Below, in pieces: positions 32,323-37,063 of a stretch of DNA of 37,063 bases. The position numbers were made by a program, and so were the translations under genes. The notes beneath the pieces are model-generated. The model was not told the DNA's origin. It did not search any database and was given only the letters and a program-made list of their open reading frames with translations. The stretch lies in contig CABRZP010000018.1 of the NCBI GenBank assembly GCA_902475545.1, positions 1 through 37,063 of the forward strand, read 5' to 3'. Position 1 is the first letter of the stretch. Every line of letters begins with the position of its first letter. Source of the stretch: an uncultured bacterium (GTDB lineage: Bacteria; Cyanobacteriota; Vampirovibrionia; Gastranaerophilales; Gastranaerophilaceae).

Positions 32323-33801
32323 ATGTCAGAAGTAAGAGTAAGAATTGCACCGTCACCAAGCGGTAACTTACACGTTGGTACGGCAAGAACTGCACTATTT
32401 AATTATTTATTTGCAAAGAAAAATAACGGTAAATTTATTTTAAGAATTGAAGATACTGATGCGGATAGAACCAGCCAAGAATATATTGACAATATTTTTG
32501 ACAGCTTAAAAGCATTAGGTCTAAATTGGGACGAAGGCCCTGATGTTGGAGGTCCTTATGGTCCATATACACAATCTGAAAGATTTGATATTTATCCAAA
32601 ATATGTTCAACAACTTTTGGATTCAGGTTTTGCATACGAATGCTTCTGTACACCTGAAGAATTAGAACAGGAAAAAGAAGAAGCAACAAAAGCAAAAAAA
32701 GCTTATGTCTATTCTAAAAAATGCGAAAACCTAACAGAAGAAGAAAAAGCAAAATTAAGAGCAGAAGGCAGAAAACCTGCAATCAGATTTAATATTGCAA
32801 AAGCTCAAAAAGCTTTCCATGAATCTTCAATTTTAGAATTTGAAGATCTTGTAAAAGGTAAATTACACATGGATACAGACCTTTTAGGCGATTTTGTAAT
32901 CCAAAAATCAAACGGAGCACCAACATATAACTTTGCGGTTGTAATTGACGATGCATTAATGAAAATTACACACGTTATAAGAGGTGAAGACCATATTTCA
33001 AATACATACAAACAAATCTTAATCTTTGAAGCTTTAGGATTGGAAGTTCCAAGATTTGGGCACTTAGGTATGATTTTGGCACCTGATAGAAGTAAATTAT
33101 CAAAACGTCACGGTGCAACTGCTGTTTCAGACTTTGTAAAACAAGGTTATTTAACAGAAGCATTGATTAACTTTGTAGCATTATTAGGCTGGGCTCCATC
33201 TGACGGTGAAGAAATTAAACCGGTAGAAAAAATTGCAGAAGACTTTAGAATTGGTGAAATTTCATCATCAAATTCAATTTTCGAATACGATAAATTAAAA
33301 TGGATGAACAGCCATTATATCAAAATGTTACCAATGGATACATTAAAAGAAATGTTAAAACCATACTTAACACAATATAACCTTGATGAATTAACAGATG
33401 AACAATATACAAAAATGGTTGAAATTACAAGAGAACCTTTAACTTTGTTATCTGACATCACAGATGCAGTTCCGTATTTCTTTGGTAAAGATGTAGAAAT
33501 AAGTCCTGAAGCTCAAACCGGAACATTGGATACAGAAACTGCTCAAAGCGTTCTGCCTGATTTTGTTGAAAAAGCACAAAACTGGGAATGGACTGAAGAA
33601 AACCTTCACGAAAAACTTGCAGAATTTAGAGCTGAATGGAAAGAAAAAGGTGTAAAACCAAAAGTTACAATGTGGGCAATCCGAGCAGCTATAACAGGTA
33701 GAACCTGTGGGGCTGATATGGTGGGAATCCTTGAAATTCTTGGTAAAGAAACATCTTTATACAGAGCAAAAAAAGCAATTAAACAAGAATCTAAAATATA
33801 A
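32323..33801 (+). CDS. gltX: Glutamyl-tRNA synthetase
   Basis: GltX charges tRNA-Glu with glutamate for translation. The 492-aa class I synthetase has the HIGH-type motif in APSPSGNLHVGTART (residues 9-23), FNYLF, RIEDTD, and the KMSKS-type KLSKRHG at 258-264. The C-terminal anticodon-binding helical domain is complete. Length is normal for bacteria. Whether it also charges tRNA-Gln (the non-discriminating form used with GatCAB) cannot be told by eye. It stands alone, with its own extended -10 promoter and a strong terminator. Confidence 0.97.
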   Translation: MSEVRVRIAPSPSGNLHVGTARTALFNYLFAKKNNGKFILRIEDTDADRTSQEYIDNIFDSLKALGLNWDEGPDVGGPYGPYTQSERFDIYPKYVQQLLDSGFAYECFCTPEELEQEKEEATKAKKAYVYSKKCENLTEEEKAKLRAEGRKPAIRFNIAKAQKAFHESSILEFEDLVKGKLHMDTDLLGDFVIQKSNGAPTYNFAVVIDDALMKITHVIRGEDHISNTYKQILIFEALGLEVPRFGHLGMILAPDRSKLSKRHGATAVSDFVKQGYLTEALINFVALLGWAPSDGEEIKPVEKIAEDFRIGEISSSNSIFEYDKLKWMNSHYIKMLPMDTLKEMLKPYLTQYNLDELTDEQYTKMVEITREPLTLLSDITDAVPYFFGKDVEISPEAQTGTLDTETAQSVLPDFVEKAQNWEWTEENLHEKLAEFRAEWKEKGVKPKVTMWAIRAAITGRTCGADMVGILEILGKETSLYRAKKAIKQESKI

Positions 33802-33802
33802 T

Positions 33803-33832
33803 AAAAAGCTCCCGATAATCGGGAGTTTTTTT
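33803..33832 (+). terminator. Intrinsic terminator of gltX
   Basis: A GC-rich hairpin, CTCCCG-ATAAT-CGGGAG (33809-33825), is preceded by an A-run and followed by seven Ts. It starts just after the gltX stop codon. Confidence 0.9.
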
Positions 33833-33845
33833 ACTAATACTCATA

Positions 33846-33876
33846 AAAAAAGATAACTTTAAAAGTTATCTTTTTT
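33846..33876 (-). terminator. Terminator of the DUF2229-type gene
   Basis: AAAAAAGATAACTT (33846-33859) pairs with AAGTTATCTTTTTT (33863-33876) around a three-base loop. On the minus strand it follows the stop of the gene at 33892 and ends in a T-run. It may work in both directions, forming a back-to-back pair with the gltX terminator. Confidence 0.75.
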
Positions 33877-33891
33877 ATTTATTTCAATTAT

Positions 33892-34977
33892 TTAATTTGC
33901 AGATTTTGTTTCAATAAATTCAGTATTTGGAGAATATTCTGACCCTTCAGCTGAAATATTTAATTTATTCACAATACTTGCACGTTTTTTGCGGAATAAC
34001 ATATCAACAAAAGCTTCAAGACGAGTTACAAAACCTGCTTCCCCGGTTTGTTCATCAATTGTCAAATTTAATAAAGGTTTATTGAATTGTTTTGCTCTAC
34101 GTGTAATACGTTCAACCATCAATGAATCCGGTCCACAACCAAATGCTGTAATTGTAATTACACCGTCAACCTTATTATCTTTCAAATAATGACCGGCACA
34201 ACCTGTCATTTCATCTTCATTTGCCCAATATTTTTCATTACCCAAGCTTGCAATACCTTCATCAAGCTGTTCTGCTGATAATTGTAACGCTGTACAAACT
34301 TTAACATCCATTTTTTCAAGTTTATCCAAAATTTTCATACAAACACGTTCATCATAAATATTATATCCATGACCAACAAGTGCAACTGATATTGGATATT
34401 CCTTAGATGTATTTGAAATTACAACCTTACCTTGAAGAGCATAACTTAAAGCCTTAGAATACGGAATTCCTGATTTTGTCATAACATAGAAATTGTTATA
34501 ACATCTCCAACCCGCTTTAGAGGCTCTTTTAATAACATTCATATCAGTAATACCAAAAGGTTTTACTGCTTCTGCAAGAAATTCATACAGTCCTTGTTTT
34601 TTTTCAGATTTATCAAGAGTTGCCTCAATCATTGTAAAATCAGCTTTTACAACATTTCTAACCAAATCCGGCAATCCTCTGATTTTAGAACAATTATAAA
34701 TTTTATTATCAATAGATTGTAAAGATGGAACAAAAATCTTATCAACACCTTTATTAACCAAATTCAAAATATGACCGATATAAACTTTAATTGGCAGGCA
34801 AGTTTCAGTAACAACAAGTCCTGCACCTTCAGACATTGTTTGCTTTGTAGTGACATCTGACAGAACAATTTTTATACCTAAATCTGTAAAAAATCCATAA
34901 TAAAATGGATAATTATTATAAAAAGACATCGCTCTTGGTATACCAATAACTTTTTCTTCATTTTTTGAATTTGCCAT
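33892..34977 (-). CDS. DUF2229 / 2-hydroxyacyl-CoA dehydratase activator-related protein
   Basis: This 361-aa protein matches the DUF2229 (HgdB/HgdC-related) domain, known mostly as part of large proteins carrying an acyl-CoA dehydratase activase ATPase. Landmarks are VIGIPRAMSFYNNYPFYYGF near the N-terminus, VVTETCLPIKVYIGHI with Cys60, Cys96 in NCSK, GCAGHYL, and AFGCGPDSLMVERI. Several conserved Cys suggest an iron-sulfur centre. Here the ATPase part is absent, so it is a stand-alone module whose reaction is unknown. Start: ATG at 34977 has AGGGA eight bases upstream, better than the more distal in-frame start at 35022. A terminator follows, and the U32-like gene lies upstream on the same strand. 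Confidence 0.82.
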   Translation of the reverse strand: MANSKNEEKVIGIPRAMSFYNNYPFYYGFFTDLGIKIVLSDVTTKQTMSEGAGLVVTETCLPIKVYIGHILNLVNKGVDKIFVPSLQSIDNKIYNCSKIRGLPDLVRNVVKADFTMIEATLDKSEKKQGLYEFLAEAVKPFGITDMNVIKRASKAGWRCYNNFYVMTKSGIPYSKALSYALQGKVVISNTSKEYPISVALVGHGYNIYDERVCMKILDKLEKMDVKVCTALQLSAEQLDEGIASLGNEKYWANEDEMTGCAGHYLKDNKVDGVITITAFGCGPDSLMVERITRRAKQFNKPLLNLTIDEQTGEAGFVTRLEAFVDMLFRKKRASIVNKLNISAEGSEYSPNTEFIETKSAN

Positions 34978-35063
34978 GACTAAAATCCCTACTAATCTTT
35001 TGCTATATTTATAATAACCCAAACAAATTATTTTTTGACAGCAATTATAAATTATTTAACATT

Positions 35064-36704
35064 TTAAACACTTAAAAAGAATTTATTCAATAAAAGAGGG
35101 ATAAATTTAGGATGTAAAGCACTAAAATCAAAAACAAACTCGTTTATACCCGCCTGATATAAATCTTTAACAACAGAAAAATCTTCCAAAATTCTATCTT
35201 CAAACATGTGCATTCTGCAAAATCCATCGCAAACAAACGGGAAGACTTTATTTAAAGACGGATCTTTCAACGCATAACAACCATTGTGACATGGAGCTTT
35301 ACAAGACAAGCGGGAAATTATTGCACTATCATTATTTAAAGGACACAATCCCATACTTGAAACCCTGATATTACCCCCGATTGTATACTTTCGACAAGGA
35401 ATTTCATTCTTTATTTTTTTCAAAGTTCTAATTGCTGAATGATAATCACCAAAAGAGGTAAAATCAATAGTTTCTATCGGTGCAAGGTTATTTAAACACT
35501 TTATAGACATACTATTTAACAAATTTATCCCCTGACCAATTTCTAATGGAATATGATTTATATCAGAATCATTAATAAATGTCCAAAAATAACCAATATT
35601 ATTAATAATCAATGAATCAGGTGCAGGGTTAGATAACAATAAATATTTTTCATATTCATAAACTCTGTCAAAATCTCTTTCTATTAAAATATTTGGAGTT
35701 GAGAGTTGAAATTTTATACCATTTTTCTGGCAAAAATTCATAACATGTTTAAGTACATCTGAAAAACTACTTTTAGCTAAGTCGCATGTTGAAACAATTT
35801 CACCATATTCAATAGAATAAATTGGATTAAATCCGATTTTTTTAATATATTTTTCTAATTCAGAGATTTGAGCAAGTCCGGTAAGACGAAGATTAATTTT
35901 ATACTTATCTGTAACTTGCAAATTTTTAGGAGTAACAACCCGTTTTATATCCCAATCATACGATTGTATATTGCGGCTGAATTTAAAATCTTTTCCCTCT
36001 GCACTAACCATATCGCCTGAAAAATGATTTGTCTGATAAATACATTTTCTTACATGTTTAAACGGTAATTTTTGTTTCTTAAATAATTTAGGTTTTTCCA
36101 GAATTTTTTCAATAAGTTCAATACCTTCCAATATATCTTCAGAACATTGAAATTTACCTTTAATAATAACATTATCAATAGCTTTCAGTTTAATAATATC
36201 TTCAGCACACCATGGAAGGTTATCCGAATCAATTGCCAACGGTAAATTTGTAAATTTTTTAATTTTAACAATATTTTTAAGATATATTTCTTCTGTAATA
36301 ATAATCCCGTCGATTTCATGAAAACTATTCATAAAATCAATACCTGCTAAATTATGAATATCAAAATACGAGTCAATAATTACTCGAAAAGGAAGTTTAA
36401 AAACTTTTATAGCTTCTAATACTGCAAAACTATTAATAAATATTCCATGGATATCCACTGTTTTTAAATATTTTAAAAACTTTTTAATTTCCGGCAAATC
36501 CTCTTCTAAAATATCATGTTTAAAATTTATATATAAACGGGAATTAGATTTTTTTGCATTTTCAACAAATTCATGAACATAATCAAAATTACCGCCCAAG
36601 AACTTAGTATAATAAACATAAAAATCTCTACAGGTCGTGAATTTAGAAAACTCCGAAATATCCTCCGGTTTTTTGACCGGTGCAATAATTTTGATATCTT
36701 TCAT
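35064..36704 (-). CDS. Peptidase U32 family-like protein (546 aa)
   Basis: The layout resembles the U32 family (YhbU/YhbV, UbiU/UbiV). An N-terminal barrel-like region starts IKIIAPVKKPEDI, with strands such as RLYINFKHDI and VDIHGIFINS. A C-terminal Cys set follows at about 454, 468, 472, 476, 492 and 496 (LCPLNN, CKAPCHNGC, CDGFC). In UbiU/UbiV such Cys hold a [4Fe-4S] cluster needed for oxygen-independent hydroxylation; in others the function is unclear. The match is divergent and the protein is longer than typical single-domain members. It has a near-consensus promoter and no ribosome site, so it is a candidate leaderless gene. A gap of 86 bp separates it from the DUF2229 gene. Confidence 0.72.
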   Translation of the reverse strand: MKDIKIIAPVKKPEDISEFSKFTTCRDFYVYYTKFLGGNFDYVHEFVENAKKSNSRLYINFKHDILEEDLPEIKKFLKYLKTVDIHGIFINSFAVLEAIKVFKLPFRVIIDSYFDIHNLAGIDFMNSFHEIDGIIITEEIYLKNIVKIKKFTNLPLAIDSDNLPWCAEDIIKLKAIDNVIIKGKFQCSEDILEGIELIEKILEKPKLFKKQKLPFKHVRKCIYQTNHFSGDMVSAEGKDFKFSRNIQSYDWDIKRVVTPKNLQVTDKYKINLRLTGLAQISELEKYIKKIGFNPIYSIEYGEIVSTCDLAKSSFSDVLKHVMNFCQKNGIKFQLSTPNILIERDFDRVYEYEKYLLLSNPAPDSLIINNIGYFWTFINDSDINHIPLEIGQGINLLNSMSIKCLNNLAPIETIDFTSFGDYHSAIRTLKKIKNEIPCRKYTIGGNIRVSSMGLCPLNNDSAIISRLSCKAPCHNGCYALKDPSLNKVFPFVCDGFCRMHMFEDRILEDFSVVKDLYQAGINEFVFDFSALHPKFIPLLLNKFFLSV

Positions 36705-36710
36705 AGTCTA

Positions 36711-36740
36711 ATTATAAAACTTGACACATGCTAATGTCAA
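36711..36740 (-). promoter_or_regulatory. Near-consensus promoter of the U32-like gene, with leaderless spacing
   Basis: On the minus strand, TTGACA (36735-36740) and TATAAT (36711-36716) are separated by 18 bp. TATAAT ends six bases before the ATG (36704), so the start of transcription would fall on the start codon. The -35 is one arm of the inverted repeat TTGACA-N8-TGTCAA (36721-36740), a possible operator. Confidence 0.65.
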
Positions 36741-36784
36741 ACTAACATTTACATAAATAATATTATCCGCAGGATAATCAAAGG

Positions 36785-37043
36785 AAGGTTCGGAAACGTA
36801 GTTTCTGATAATTTTCTTTCTTCACCACATTTCTTTGACCGCAAAGAAACGTGGCACAAAGAAACTCTCTCCCATCACTACGTTCGCTAATAAATAGTAA
36901 ATGCTCAACTTAAAGCGAGTAAACTCACTTGTGGGTCACCCTGAACTTGTTTCAGGGTCTCAAATATTTGCCGTTCAAACAATACTCGCTTTTGTTATCG
37001 TTTCGCATAACATTTATTGCTCACTTCGTGGAGGTCGAACCTT
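36785..37043. repeat. Non-coding element made of nested inverted repeats
   Basis: The last 359 bp hold no convincing gene. Outer arms AAGGTTCG (36785-36792) and CGAACCTT (37036-37043) enclose four more inverted repeats. They are GAAAC-gta-GTTTC (36793-36805), CCACaTTTCTTTG / CAAAGAAAcGTGG (36825-36854), AAAGCGAGT / ACTCGCTTT (36912-36920, 36984-36992) and, inside that, ACCCTGAA / TTCAGGGT (36938-36958). The last resembles a repeat seen between genes in many bacteria, whose translation contains HPELVSGS. A dispersed non-autonomous element is likely; mobility is inference. Confidence 0.55.
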
Positions 37044-37063
37044 TATTGTATTATATGTAATGG

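Noticed and set aside
33989..34189. 66-codon plus-strand open frame inside the DUF2229 gene
   Set aside because: It is antisense to a well-supported gene and lacks a ribosome site and any known motif.
35035..35040. Perfect TTGACA on the plus strand between the DUF2229 and U32-like genes
   Set aside because: No -10 box at 16-18 bp and no plus-strand gene follows. Treated as chance in A/T-rich DNA.
36901..37063. Open frame beginning ATGCTCAAC and running off the right end, containing HPELVSGS
   Set aside because: It has no ribosome site and lies wholly inside the palindrome-rich repeat. The peptide is a well-known spurious translation of dispersed intergenic repeats. Kept as part of the repeat, not as a gene.

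Overview
The window is AT-rich bacterial chromosome. It probably comes from a gut-type, non-photosynthetic relative of cyanobacteria (Melainabacteria/Vampirovibrionia, order Gastranaerophilales) or something close to it. This placement is an inference. It rests on the pseudopilin at 31181-31918, whose N-terminus and 'DINGLSGPN' motif are typical of that group, on several small clade-type orphan proteins, and on an anaerobic enzyme set: a B12-type class II ribonucleotide reductase, a four-subunit 2-oxoacid:ferredoxin oxidoreductase and an HgdC/DUF2229-type protein. No phage, plasmid, insertion sequence, CRISPR array or rRNA operon was seen. The window is mostly housekeeping genes interspersed with unrecognised proteins.

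Layout. 1-1800: orphan proteins and a zinc-ribbon membrane protein. 1796-4402: tRNA-Thr(CGU), a phosphomevalonate/dNMP kinase-like P-loop kinase, radA and pncC (CinA C-terminal domain). 4403-5929: short direct repeats and two orphan proteins, one of them a helical-repeat protein. 5987-7638: an Lrp-type regulator overlapping an aminotransferase, with an operator-like dyad on the promoter and a strong terminator after the pair. 7716-9740: class II ribonucleotide reductase. 9957-14658: oligopeptide-type ABC importer (binding protein plus two permeases, no ATPase) followed by an MgtC-like protein. 14739-18243: tight operon pyrH-frr-cdsA-rnc-rpe. 18233-19426: convergent Ser/Thr-linker orphan. 19588-21285: cytidine deaminase, two small Cys-rich proteins, rpsU (57 codons) and a coiled-coil orphan. 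21368-23967: 2-oxoacid:ferredoxin oxidoreductase operon. 24139-30841: a 1775-residue coiled-coil protein overlapping a glcD-type FAD oxidase. 30868-31918: XRE regulator divergent from a pseudopilin. 31945-32260: ~112-bp tandem repeats. 32323-33801: gltX. 33892-36704: DUF2229 protein and a peptidase-U32-like protein. 36705-37063: a palindrome-rich non-coding element.

How the genes fit together. The core genes serve RNA and protein synthesis (pyrH, frr, rnc, gltX, rpsU, tRNA), phospholipid synthesis (cdsA), repair (radA) and nucleotide supply (nrdJ, cdd). The metabolic genes point to anaerobic fermentation of amino or keto acids: peptide uptake, transamination and ferredoxin-linked oxidative decarboxylation.

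Points most worth a second look: (i) four genes lacking a Shine-Dalgarno site have a -10-like hexamer exactly 6 nt before the ATG, which suggests leaderless mRNAs; (ii) an RNase III with Cys in place of a conserved acidic metal ligand; (iii) the giant coiled-coil protein coupled to glcD; (iv) a dyad at the start site of a consensus promoter between the XRE regulator and the pseudopilin; (v) two repeat loci sharing a GTAAC...TTACC core; (vi) the nested-palindrome element at the right end.
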